From assembly GCA_964429135.1 (NCBI GenBank), contig CAYSAU010000008.1, positions 62,001 to 126,000 of the forward strand: 64,000 bases of DNA, in the 5' to 3' direction. Source of the DNA: CAZSDU01 sp964429135. GTDB lineage: Bacteria > Bacteroidota > Bacteroidia > Bacteroidales > FEN-979. The translations under genes were made by a program, and so were the position numbers. Positions 53,341 through 62,637 of this stretch are shown here, in pieces. The notes under the pieces are model-generated. The model was given only the letters and a program-made list of their open reading frames with translations. It made no database searches and had not been told where the DNA came from. Numbering within the stretch: position 1 is the stretch's first letter; each line of letters opens with the position of its first letter.

Positions 53341-53374
53341 TTTGACTTTTTCTCAGATATTATTTTTACATTTG
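53341..53374 (+). promoter_or_regulatory. Promoter of the RND efflux operon (TTTG-N22-TACATTTG)
   Basis: TTTG at 53341-53344 and TACATTTG at 53367-53374 are 22 bp apart and 44 bp before the ATG at 53419, a fair match to the Bacteroidota consensus. Confidence 0.5.
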
Positions 53375-53418
53375 AAAAGAAAAACAGTCATTTCATCTTC
53401 TCCAAATAAGTAATTATT

Positions 53419-54594
53419 ATGAATCGACATCTGCCCATGAAAAGTATTTATTTCATCCTAATCCTCAGCATCTCCATCTTGGTCAATCCGGGATGCAGTA
53501 GCAAAAAAAAGCAGGAAATCAAGCCTCCAGCATTGAAAGTGATGGAAATCAAGGGGACAAAAGTTCCGGTTTCCCTTGAAATGATCGGTCAGGCAGTGGG
53601 GATACCTACCATTGAGATCCGTGCCAGGGTTGCCGGATACCTCCAAAACTGGTCCTTCAAGGAAGGTTCTATCGTAAAAAAAGGGCAAAGACTTTTTACG
53701 ATTGAACAAAATGAATATATCAACAGTAAAAACTTTGCTGAAGCCGATCTGGAGAACAAAATCGCGGCCTGGGAAAAAGCCAAATTGGATGTGATCCGAT
53801 TGAAGCCGCTACTGTCGACGAATGCCATCAGCCAGAATGATTACGATAAAGCGGTCACTACCGAATTACAGGATCGCGCTTCTGTAGCCAGTTCCAGGGC
53901 TAACCTGGAAACTGCCAAACTTAACCTTTCCTATACCATCATGGAATCTCCTATCACCGGGTATATCGGGGCCTGTAATATACGACCCGGCAATCTTGTG
54001 GGCAAGGGAGAGTCTACACTTTTATCCACTGTTTCCGCAGTGGATCCTATCTATGTCAATTTTCAGATGAATGAAAATGATTACCTGAAAATTATCCGTT
54101 ACTGGGACCAACACAGGGATATGTTCAAAGATAAAAAAGATATTTTCAAGGTTTATTTGACCCTTTCAGATAATCAGCCATATGATCATGCAGGAGTGAT
54201 AGACTTTATAGACCGCGACATCAATGCCGCCACGGGGACCATTGCATTAAGGGCAGTATTTAATAATCCCAGCGGACTAATTAAACCCGGAAATTTTGCA
54301 AAAATAAACCTGATCCTGATGGAGGAAGAGAACGGCATACTTATTCCCCAGGCTGCAACCACCCAGATTCAGGGGAAGAACTTTGCCTTCCTGGTTGACA
54401 AAGAAAATAAAGTGACCCGAGTTCCTGTCATACTGGGCAAGGCCATCGGGTCAACATATATTGTAGGTAACGGTCTTAAGATTGGAGACCGTATCATGCT
54501 CGAAGGATTCCAGAAGTTTCAGGATGGGATGCAGATAAAACCCATAATGGTTCCTGATACCCTTCGTGTTCCGGAGATGCTTGAAAAGAAATAG
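53419..54594 (+). CDS. RND efflux periplasmic adaptor (membrane fusion protein) lipoprotein
   Basis: The 391-residue protein has a lipobox at Cys26 (VNPGCSSKK), a biotinyl-lipoyl-like domain with the alpha-hairpin (about 55-190; EGSIVKKGQRLF and NAISQNDYDKA flank the coiled coil), the beta-barrel (about 200-290; IDRDINAATGTIALRA) and a membrane-proximal domain to the end. It links the inner-membrane pump to the outer-membrane channel. It is the first of three genes of a complete efflux system. Confidence 0.93.
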   Translation: MNRHLPMKSIYFILILSISILVNPGCSSKKKQEIKPPALKVMEIKGTKVPVSLEMIGQAVGIPTIEIRARVAGYLQNWSFKEGSIVKKGQRLFTIEQNEYINSKNFAEADLENKIAAWEKAKLDVIRLKPLLSTNAISQNDYDKAVTTELQDRASVASSRANLETAKLNLSYTIMESPITGYIGACNIRPGNLVGKGESTLLSTVSAVDPIYVNFQMNENDYLKIIRYWDQHRDMFKDKKDIFKVYLTLSDNQPYDHAGVIDFIDRDINAATGTIALRAVFNNPSGLIKPGNFAKINLILMEEENGILIPQAATTQIQGKNFAFLVDKENKVTRVPVILGKAIGSTYIVGNGLKIGDRIMLEGFQKFQDGMQIKPIMVPDTLRVPEMLEKK

Positions 54595-54622
54595 CGTAAC
54601 AGCGAAATCGTGAAATGGCGAA

Positions 54623-54674
54623 AAATCGTAAATCGTAAATCCTGCCTGCCAATAGGCGGGCATAAATCGTAAAT
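54623..54674 (+). repeat. AAATCGT repeats with a hairpin between adaptor and pump genes
   Basis: Three copies of AAATCGT (54623-54629, 54630-54636, 54664-54670) surround an inverted repeat TGCCTGCC/GGCGGGCA (54643-54650, 54655-54662; one G-T pair). The element ends directly before the ATG at 54676. A related copy is at 57820-57837. Confidence 0.7.
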
Positions 54675-54675
54675 T

Positions 54676-57600
54676 ATGTTGCAGTCTTTTATCACCCGTC
54701 CGATCCTTTCCTCCGTAATCGCGATACTCATTGCCATGGTTGGAATATTAAGCATGCTTTCCCTGCCTATTTCTCAGTATCCGAATGTTGTTCCGCCAAC
54801 CATTCAGGTCTCAGCATACTACCCTGGCGCCAATGCTGAAGATGTCCAAAAAACCGTGTCCGTTCCTTTGGAAGAGCAGATTAATGGGGTGGATCACATG
54901 ACCTATATGACCTCTCAATGTGCCAACGACGGGTCCTGCAATATTACCGTCTATTTTGAAGTAGGAACTGATCCCGATATGGCGACAGTCAATGTTCAGA
55001 ACCGTACTCAGCGTGCCATGAACGTTCTCCCCCCTGAAGTTATTCAGGGCGGAGTAACCGTAATGAAAAAATCACCCAGTATATTATTGCTTTATTCTCT
55101 TGTTTCCAGTGATACGGCCTATGATACCAAGTTTCTGGCGAATTACCTCAACATCAATATTGTCAATGTTCTGAAGCGTATCAATGGGGTGGGTGATGTT
55201 AACCTTTTCGGTGGTGATGATTATGCCATGCGCTTATGGCTGAATCCTGAAAGGATGGCCGGATATGGGATAACTGTTGAAGAGGTACAGTCAGCCATCA
55301 AAGATCAAAATGTTCAGGCTGCGGCAGGACAAATCGGTAAAAACCCTGCAGCCAATGGTCAGGAAATGTCAATCATGCTGAGGGTACAGGGACGCCTTAT
55401 CAATGAACAGCAATTTGCCGATATCATTGTGAAATCAAATAAAGACGGCTCCCTGGTCAGAATGAAAGATATTGCCAGGGTAGAACTTGGGATGAAAACG
55501 TATGATGCAAATGGCCGTCTGAATGGAAAAAACGCTCCGGCTATCGCAGTTTATCAGTCACCCGGTTCAAATGCCGTAGCAGTAAGAAATGAATGTGATG
55601 CAACGATGAATGAATTGGCCAAACAGTTTCCGGAAGGTATCACGTTTGCAAAAGGACTGGACACCGTAGAATTTGTTTCAGCATCCATTGATGAAGTGAT
55701 CAAAACACTCTTGGAAGCCTTCTTCCTGGTATTTATAGTGGTATTTATCTTTTTGCAGGACTGGCGGGCCACGCTTATTCCTGCGATCACTGTTCCGGTT
55801 TCATTAGTCGGGGCGCTTGCAGCCTTTGCCTTCCTTGGATTTTCAATCAATATGCTAACGCTTTTTGCCCTGGTTTTAGCCATCGGAATTGTGGTGGACG
55901 ACGCCATAGTGGTACTGGAGGCAGTTCAGGAAAAAATTGATACGGAAGGGCTAAGTCCACTTGAAGCAACCAAACAAACCATGCATGAAATCACTGGCGC
56001 CATTCTTACTATTACCATGGTTCTATGCGCGGTATTTGTACCTGTTTCATTCCTTGGCGGAACAACCGGTGTGATGTATAAACAATTCGCCCTGACCCTT
56101 ATTTCCTCTATCCTTATTTCTGCGGTTCTTGCTTTAACCCTCACTCCTCCTCTTTGTGTTATATTACTGAAACCTAAGAGAGAGAAAAAAGGCTTACTTG
56201 GAAAATTCTTCAAAGGATTTGACCGGGGATTTGGGAAAACCACTCATACTTACATCAGAATTGTCGAAAATTTCACCCATCACCTTTCCCGGCCGGTTAT
56301 GTTCCTGTCGCTGATTACTGTCTTATGCATCTTTGTCATGAAGTTTCTTCCCAGTGGTTTTTTGCCATCGGAAGACCAGGGATACTTTTTTATCAATATT
56401 TCCACCCCAAAAGCATACTCGTTGGAGAAAACAGATGCCGTTATGCGTCAGGTCGAAGCCATCCTGGCGAAGACAGAAGGAGTGGAATCCTATACCACCA
56501 TCCCCGGGTACAGTATCCTTGACAATTCAGTCAGCACTACCAACGGAATGGCTTTCGTTAAACTGAAAAACTGGGAGGAAAGGAGTGTGGACTCCTTGCA
56601 TGCCGAACGCATCATACAGCGTGTTCAGGCTCAGTTCAATCATATTGCCGGAGGTATATGTATGGCATTTAATGCACCTGCTATCTCCGGCCTTGGGAAA
56701 ACCGGAGGCTTGGAACTTCAGTTGGAAGACAGATCGGGCGCCGGTCTTGAAAAAATGACAGAGGTGATCAGGAACTTCTATGCTGAGGCAACAAAACGTA
56801 AAGAGTTTTCAAATATTTTCTCTTCTTTCCGTACCGACATCCCCCAGCTCAACCTTACGGTTGATAAGGAAAAAGCCAAGACCATGGGGGTTCCTGTCAA
56901 CAGCATCTATCAGACCCTTCAGTTTCTTTTCGGAAGTTATTATGTCAATGATTTCAACAAATTTGGAAAATCATACCGTGTAATTGTTCAGGCCGATGCC
57001 ATTTACAGAGCCAACAAGGAAGATATCAGTAAAATTTATGTAAAAAGCAATGCAGGTAACATGGTTCCATTGGGGACCCTGGTCAGCATAGAGCCAACCC
57101 AGGGGCCTGATGTCGTGAAGCGTTTTAACCTGTATAGTTCTGCTGATTTTACCGTTGGCATTCCTCCCAACGGATCAACCGGACAAGGAATTGAAGCGAT
57201 GAAGGAAGTAGCCTCGAAAACGCTGCCCTATGGTTTCGGTTATGAATATTCAGGGATGACCCGTGAGGAGATCACTTCAGGTGGACAGGCGCCGTATATC
57301 TTCACCCTTTGTTTTGTTTTCGTATATTTTCTCCTGGCCGCAAAATATGAGAGCTGGCTGCTGCCCATACCTGTCCTGCTGGCTATACCTTTCGGCGTGT
57401 TTGGCGCCTTTGGGCTACAATGGGCAAGGGGATTACAGAATAATATTTATGCACAAATCGGCTTGATCATGCTTATCGGATTGGTGGCAAAAAATGCCAT
57501 CCTCATCGTGGAATTTGCCAAACTTAAACATGATGGAGGGATGCCCTTGATTGATGCGGCACGTGAAGGAGCCAGATTGCGTTTCCGGCCTATCCTTATG

Positions 57601-57798
57601 ACTTCCTTTGCATTTATTTTAGGGGTGGTTCCACTGCTGATCGCCAGCGGAGCCGGAGCGGCCAGCCGTCATGCACTGGGTACCTCTGTTTTCGGCGGGA
57701 TGCTCATGGCGACAATTTGCGGCGTCATGATTGTTCCATCTCTTTATGTTGCGTTCCAAAAAATCGAGAACCGGATTAAGAAAAAGGGCAGTGAATAA
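54676..57798 (+). CDS. RND multidrug efflux pump, HAE1 (AcrB-like) family
   Basis: The 1040-residue protein has the AcrB plan of 12 membrane segments with two large periplasmic loops. The proton-relay residues are present as Asp408-Asp409 in GIVVDDAIVV and Lys939 in GLVAKNAIL. It begins MLQSFITRPILSSVIAILI, which is typical. It uses the proton gradient to drive lipophilic compounds or drugs out through the adaptor and the outer-membrane channel. The substrate cannot be told from the sequence. Confidence 0.95.
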   Translation: MLQSFITRPILSSVIAILIAMVGILSMLSLPISQYPNVVPPTIQVSAYYPGANAEDVQKTVSVPLEEQINGVDHMTYMTSQCANDGSCNITVYFEVGTDPDMATVNVQNRTQRAMNVLPPEVIQGGVTVMKKSPSILLLYSLVSSDTAYDTKFLANYLNINIVNVLKRINGVGDVNLFGGDDYAMRLWLNPERMAGYGITVEEVQSAIKDQNVQAAAGQIGKNPAANGQEMSIMLRVQGRLINEQQFADIIVKSNKDGSLVRMKDIARVELGMKTYDANGRLNGKNAPAIAVYQSPGSNAVAVRNECDATMNELAKQFPEGITFAKGLDTVEFVSASIDEVIKTLLEAFFLVFIVVFIFLQDWRATLIPAITVPVSLVGALAAFAFLGFSINMLTLFALVLAIGIVVDDAIVVLEAVQEKIDTEGLSPLEATKQTMHEITGAILTITMVLCAVFVPVSFLGGTTGVMYKQFALTLISSILISAVLALTLTPPLCVILLKPKREKKGLLGKFFKGFDRGFGKTTHTYIRIVENFTHHLSRPVMFLSLITVLCIFVMKFLPSGFLPSEDQGYFFINISTPKAYSLEKTDAVMRQVEAILAKTEGVESYTTIPGYSILDNSVSTTNGMAFVKLKNWEERSVDSLHAERIIQRVQAQFNHIAGGICMAFNAPAISGLGKTGGLELQLEDRSGAGLEKMTEVIRNFYAEATKRKEFSNIFSSFRTDIPQLNLTVDKEKAKTMGVPVNSIYQTLQFLFGSYYVNDFNKFGKSYRVIVQADAIYRANKEDISKIYVKSNAGNMVPLGTLVSIEPTQGPDVVKRFNLYSSADFTVGIPPNGSTGQGIEAMKEVASKTLPYGFGYEYSGMTREEITSGGQAPYIFTLCFVFVYFLLAAKYESWLLPIPVLLAIPFGVFGAFGLQWARGLQNNIYAQIGLIMLIGLVAKNAILIVEFAKLKHDGGMPLIDAAREGARLRFRPILMTSFAFILGVVPLLIASGAGAASRHALGTSVFGGMLMATICGVMIVPSLYVAFQKIENRIKKKGSE

Positions 57799-57819
57799 GG
57801 GAAAAGGAAGTAATGTCAT

Positions 57820-57837
57820 AAATCGTAAATCGTAAAT
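57820..57837 (+). repeat. AAATCGT tandem repeat between pump and channel genes
   Basis: Two AAATCGT units followed by AAAT (57820-57837), the same 18 bases as at 54623-54640, ending 4 bp before the ATG at 57842. There is no hairpin part here. Confidence 0.7.
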
Positions 57838-57841
57838 AAAT

Positions 57842-59200
57842 ATGGTCCGAAAATATTTCAAACTCGTCCGCCTGCTTCTTCTGCTCCCGGTATTTCTGAC
57901 CCTTAGCTGTAAAGTTGGGCCAAACTATAAAAAGCCAATTGTTCAGACAGATAGTCTTTTCCGGTTTGCCGGCAGTTCGGATACCAACTGCTTGGCCAAC
58001 ATTGAATGGGTAAAACTGTTTAAAGACACTGTTTTACAGGGACTTGTAAAGACAGGTTTACAGAACAACTTCAATGTCCAGATTGCTTTTTCACGGATTG
58101 AGCAAGCAAAAGCCAGTTTTAAAATCGAACGTGGCAAGCAATGGCCACAGCTATCGGTTCAGGGCCAGGCAGCCTATCAGGAACCCGGAACGCCAGGTAA
58201 CACTTCTTATTCAGCCATGGCAGGCATAAGCTGGGAAATTGATCTCTGGGGAAAACTACGCCGATCTAAGGAAGCGGCGCGCGCTAACCTGTTCAGCCAA
58301 GTCGCTTACCAGCAATCGGTGCGGATCATGTTGATATATAATATCGTTGACAGTTATTTTAATTTGCTGGAATATGATAATGAGCTAAGGATCATTCAAG
58401 AAAATATCCTTATCAGACAGCAATCGCTCAACCTGGTAAAAGCCAAACTCATTGCTGGTACTGCTTCAGGTCTGGTGGTTGCCCAGGCACAGGCAGAACT
58501 GGCATTGGCACAAACTGAAGTCCCAAAACTCGAAAAGCTGATTGGACAAGAAGAAAATTACCTGAGTACTTTGCTTGGGGAGGCTCCAAAATCCATTAAA
58601 AGGGGAAGGCCGATGCTTGATCAGATCAATATGCCTGAGATCCAAACACCTGGACTTCCTTCAACGCTGATTATACGCAGGCCGGATATCATCATGGCAG
58701 AGCAGTCACTGGTGGCCGCCAATGCCAACATCGGTGTTGCTCGTGCCATGATGCTTCCATCGCTCAGCATCTCCGGCAATGTCGGAGCTATTTTCAACCC
58801 CACTACCCTGGCCTATAACGCACTGGGGAATCTGATTGCTCCAATTTTCGGAGGAGGGCAACTCAGGGCCGGAGTCAAAAAAGCCCAGGCCTATAAACAG
58901 GAAATGCTGTACACTTATTTGCAAACCATCAACAATTCCCTCAAAGAAGTTTCAAATGCATTGCTTGAAGTTGAAAAGCAGAAAGAGATCGTCAAAAGTC
59001 AGCAAACAACGGTCAATGCCGCGCAAACTGCTTTTGACCTCTCCAACCAGTTATACAATGCAGGGTATGCCAGTTATCTGGATGTGATTCAGGCACAGAC
59101 CCTGCTATTCTCTGCACAACTTAACCTTTCCATGGCACAAAGCAATGAACTTACCTCTATGGTGAGCCTATACACCGCTTTGGGAGGAGGGTGGAAATGA
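57842..59200 (+). CDS. Outer-membrane efflux channel lipoprotein (NodT/OprM type)
   Basis: The 452-residue protein has a lipobox at Cys23 (LTLSCKVGPNYKKP), where VGPNYKKP is the hallmark of the NodT subfamily, then two repeated OEP domains of long helices and strands (about 60-250 and 270-450; IIRRPDIIMAEQSLVAANANIGVARA begins the second). It forms the trimeric exit duct for the pump. It completes the three-gene operon, 43 bp behind the pump gene. Confidence 0.93.
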   Translation: MVRKYFKLVRLLLLLPVFLTLSCKVGPNYKKPIVQTDSLFRFAGSSDTNCLANIEWVKLFKDTVLQGLVKTGLQNNFNVQIAFSRIEQAKASFKIERGKQWPQLSVQGQAAYQEPGTPGNTSYSAMAGISWEIDLWGKLRRSKEAARANLFSQVAYQQSVRIMLIYNIVDSYFNLLEYDNELRIIQENILIRQQSLNLVKAKLIAGTASGLVVAQAQAELALAQTEVPKLEKLIGQEENYLSTLLGEAPKSIKRGRPMLDQINMPEIQTPGLPSTLIIRRPDIIMAEQSLVAANANIGVARAMMLPSLSISGNVGAIFNPTTLAYNALGNLIAPIFGGGQLRAGVKKAQAYKQEMLYTYLQTINNSLKEVSNALLEVEKQKEIVKSQQTTVNAAQTAFDLSNQLYNAGYASYLDVIQAQTLLFSAQLNLSMAQSNELTSMVSLYTALGGGWK

Positions 59201-59251
59201 ACAAGCTGAGAAAATTAAGAGGCAACAGGCATTTAATTATTTTATAAGATT

Positions 59252-60397
59252 ATGAAAAACAAGTCCTTTCAACTATTCCTTATCCTGTTTCTTTTTTTCA
59301 ACGGTTCTGAACTTCTTGCACAAAATAATGCCGATACTCTTACTAATGAGGTTAAAGCTAAAATCTTTAACAAATTAAAAAATTTCACATTCGGATTTTA
59401 TGTGGATGTTTATTACAATATGACCCTTCACAGCAAGTACGACACTTCAAGCATTGTTCCTTTTTCCGCAAACTGTCCCGTTCAGAACCAAATTCGTCTG
59501 AATCTCGCAGCCTTGGAAATCTATTATAATGCCGAAAAAGTCAGAGGAAAACTAGTCATTCAATACGGGGATGCACCTAACCTGCTGGCTGCTCCAAACG
59601 CCCAATTTATTAAAAACCTCAGACAGGCTAATTTTGGTTTTCAACTCATTAAAAACCTGTGGCTGGACTTCGGTTATATTCTTAATCCGGTCGGGTATGA
59701 GTCGTCATGGCCCGTCATCAATCAGATAACGACCGTGACCATCGGAGGATATTATGAACCCGGAAGTGTGCTTGGGGTTAAACTTTCCTACCAATTTACA
59801 CCCAAACTTAATGGGGGAATCTTATTTGGAAATCCATACTCCGTTGCATACGGGAAAAACACACATATGGCTGGGATGGTTTTTCTTTCTTATCGCCCGA
59901 ATGAAAAAATTAATATCACCTATAACAATTTCTTTGGGAACCAGGCCTTAATAGATGCCGACATCAACAATAACATTTTGTATAATAACCTGATCGTTTC
60001 CTATAATCCCATCAAACAAATTTCATTGGTCGGGGAATTCGATTACGCTGCCCAGACCAACTCGAGGTTGGCTCCGGATACCAATAAAACTGCATATATG
60101 TGCTCAGGATTCCTACAGGCAAAATACAATATTTCTGACCACTTTTCACTGACCACCAGGTATGAATTCCTGAATGATCCTGATGGTTTTCTGACCGGAG
60201 TTTATCATTTCAAAGGAAAAACACGCGGACTGCTTACCAATGGCCTGACGGTACAATTTGAATACAAACCGATCAATTTTGGATATATCCGTATAGAATA
60301 TCGTTACCTGAATGCCAACACGGGAAATAATGTTTTTCACGACAATACCAGTGATAACCTTCAATCCATCATATTTTCAACCGGAGTAAGATTCTGA
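59252..60397 (+). CDS. Outer-membrane beta-barrel protein (BBP2/OmpL-like)
   Basis: The 381-residue protein has a signal peptide (to about residue 24) and then a continuous series of amphipathic beta strands up to the final aromatic residue (FSTGVRF), as in outer-membrane barrels. The stretches FTFGFYVDVYYN and YGDAPNLLAAPNAQFI, with GYESSWPVINQITTV, match the putative beta-barrel porin-2 family of Bacteroidota. Its solute is unknown. The TPR gene begins within its stop codon (1-bp overlap), so the two are coupled. Confidence 0.85.
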   Translation: MKNKSFQLFLILFLFFNGSELLAQNNADTLTNEVKAKIFNKLKNFTFGFYVDVYYNMTLHSKYDTSSIVPFSANCPVQNQIRLNLAALEIYYNAEKVRGKLVIQYGDAPNLLAAPNAQFIKNLRQANFGFQLIKNLWLDFGYILNPVGYESSWPVINQITTVTIGGYYEPGSVLGVKLSYQFTPKLNGGILFGNPYSVAYGKNTHMAGMVFLSYRPNEKINITYNNFFGNQALIDADINNNILYNNLIVSYNPIKQISLVGEFDYAAQTNSRLAPDTNKTAYMCSGFLQAKYNISDHFSLTTRYEFLNDPDGFLTGVYHFKGKTRGLLTNGLTVQFEYKPINFGYIRIEYRYLNANTGNNVFHDNTSDNLQSIIFSTGVRF

Positions 60398-62637
60398 TGA
60401 TAACACGAAAAGAGATAGAAAAGAGATACAGCCGGATATGTGAACATATTTTCAATCAGGAAATCAAGCCTGCCCTGGATGAACTATCGGAATTCATGAA
60501 ATTTAGTGCTCAGTCCGATTTTTATTATCAAATGGAAACCCTTTCCGACAATTACCGGAATTTACTTGCTTATGCATTCGATGGGTATCAGGATCCCGAG
60601 CAATCCATTTTCCTGAATAACCTCAGTGCCTCCATTTTATCCATTGCCGATGAAATCAGACTTTCCCTAATGGAACGTGAATGGCCCTCCAGAATACAGG
60701 ACAGAATTCGTCTGACCAGAGATTTTGGAGAAGATCCGCTCACCATTACCACACGAATTGAAGAAGTTTTTTTTCATCATGAGGTCAATAAACTGATCGA
60801 GGAAACCGAACTTTACGGTGAGAGTTCCACAGATTCTGACCGGATCAGGGAAAAATTAATGGATGCCGTATTCAGACTTTTCTGGTTGACAGGGAAATTT
60901 GAAGATGCCCACGCTGACCTTTTTCGAAAAATCAACCGTTCCTCTGGTATTCAATGGCATGAAAAATGCCTGATGGTTAGCGCCCTCACCTTAAGCCTGA
61001 TACGCTTTTTCGATCCCCTGAAACTGATCATCCTGATGGAGTTTGCTGAAAGTCATGAGAACCAAGTTTATCAGCGAGCCCTCATCGGGACTCTCATTGG
61101 GCTCATGATCTACGACCGCCGTATACCCTATTATCCGGAACTGATTAATAAGATTGAAAGTCTTCAGGAAGCAGAACATATTCCTGATGATATTGAGTTC
61201 ATCCTGATGCAAATTTTACAGGCCAGGGAAACAGAAAAGATCACCCGGGAATTTGAAGAAGAAGTCCTTCCTGACATGAAGAAAATGATGCCCCGCATTG
61301 AAGACAAACTTCAACTGGAAGAAATCGGAGAGGAAGATGATCCCGAGGGATATAATCCAAAATGGAAAGGTTTGGTGGATGAAGTTCCAGGTTTGCTGGA
61401 AAAAATTGAGCGATTCTCGAAAATGCAGATGGAAGGGGCAGACGTATTCATGAGCACCTTCCAACTGTTAAAACGATTTGATTTCTTCAGCAGCATGAGC
61501 CATTGGTTTGTTCCTTTTTACAGGGATCATCCTGAAATCAACAAACCTGAAACCGGACAACATGAAATTAACCTCAGGTTGATTGAAAGCCTGGAAAAAG
61601 CTTTTTACATCTGCAATTCCGACAAATATTCTTTTACCCTGAATTTTCAGGCGATCCCGACTCAGCAGCGCAGTATGATAGTGACAAATTTCGAGGCAGA
61701 GTTCGCGCAGATGAAAGATATGGCCTCAGAGGAGCAACTGCTTGATCAAACCCTTCAATCCAATGCGGTTTTCATCCAATATATCCAAGATCTATATCGT
61801 TTTTATAAATTATTTCCCTCAAAAATGGAATTTGACGATCTCTTCCAGATGAATTTCGAATTCCATAAACTGAATTTTCATGCTCGATTTTTTGAGAAGA
61901 AAGGATTTAAAGAAAAACTTGCCTCATTTTATTTCGATAAAGAACATTATCTAAATGCCATTTCGGTTTATGAATCCATCCTGGCCATTCCGCCTCCAAA
62001 AGGTGAACACTATGAAAAAATAGCATATTGTCACCAAAAACTTGGCCGCTACAAAAAAGCCATTGAAAACTATAAAACGGCTGAATTATTTGATTCCGAC
62101 CGCCTCTGGATACTTAAGAAGATGGCCTGGTGCAGCATGAAAATGAAAGATTATTCATCGGCACTTGATTTTTATAAGGAGGCCTCCACCCTTCAACCCG
62201 AAGACCTTCATCTCTCCACACAGATAGCGCAATGTTGCCTGAATCTTAAAGACTTTGAACAAGCTCTGAAATTCTATTCAAAAGTCAGCTTTTTTAAACC
62301 GGGGGATATGAAAATATTACGTCCCATTGCCTATTGTCATTTTCTAATGGGAAATCTTGACCAGGCTGAGGAGTGCTATACGGAACTTCTTTCCAATCTG
62401 GACAATCCTTCTGCCTACGACCTGATGAACGCCGGCCATATTCAACTATGTTCAGGAAGCCGAAAAAAAGCGCTGGCACTATACCGGAAAAGCATGATTA
62501 ATCCATCTATAAGCGAGGAAAACCTGATCGCAGCCTTCGATGAAGACGTCCCCTACCTGATTGCAAACGGAATTCCGGCAAAAGAGATCCCATTAATTAA
62601 AGATTACCTACTTTTTCAAAGAAATCCGGAATCATGA
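60397..62637 (+). CDS. TPR-repeat protein of unknown function
   Basis: The 746-residue protein has no signal peptide and is mostly helical. The N-terminal 500 residues have no motif I recognise, except an acidic stretch near 305-320 (LEEIGEEDDPEGYNP). From about 510 to 700 there are five or six TPR units, such as YEKIAYCHQKLGRYKKAIEN and ALDFYKEASTLQPEDLHL. Proteins of this kind act as scaffolds. Overlaps of 1 bp with the barrel gene and 4 bp with the following membrane gene mark a tightly coupled operon. Confidence 0.8.
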   Translation: MITRKEIEKRYSRICEHIFNQEIKPALDELSEFMKFSAQSDFYYQMETLSDNYRNLLAYAFDGYQDPEQSIFLNNLSASILSIADEIRLSLMEREWPSRIQDRIRLTRDFGEDPLTITTRIEEVFFHHEVNKLIEETELYGESSTDSDRIREKLMDAVFRLFWLTGKFEDAHADLFRKINRSSGIQWHEKCLMVSALTLSLIRFFDPLKLIILMEFAESHENQVYQRALIGTLIGLMIYDRRIPYYPELINKIESLQEAEHIPDDIEFILMQILQARETEKITREFEEEVLPDMKKMMPRIEDKLQLEEIGEEDDPEGYNPKWKGLVDEVPGLLEKIERFSKMQMEGADVFMSTFQLLKRFDFFSSMSHWFVPFYRDHPEINKPETGQHEINLRLIESLEKAFYICNSDKYSFTLNFQAIPTQQRSMIVTNFEAEFAQMKDMASEEQLLDQTLQSNAVFIQYIQDLYRFYKLFPSKMEFDDLFQMNFEFHKLNFHARFFEKKGFKEKLASFYFDKEHYLNAISVYESILAIPPPKGEHYEKIAYCHQKLGRYKKAIENYKTAELFDSDRLWILKKMAWCSMKMKDYSSALDFYKEASTLQPEDLHLSTQIAQCCLNLKDFEQALKFYSKVSFFKPGDMKILRPIAYCHFLMGNLDQAEECYTELLSNLDNPSAYDLMNAGHIQLCSGSRKKALALYRKSMINPSISEENLIAAFDEDVPYLIANGIPAKEIPLIKDYLLFQRNPES

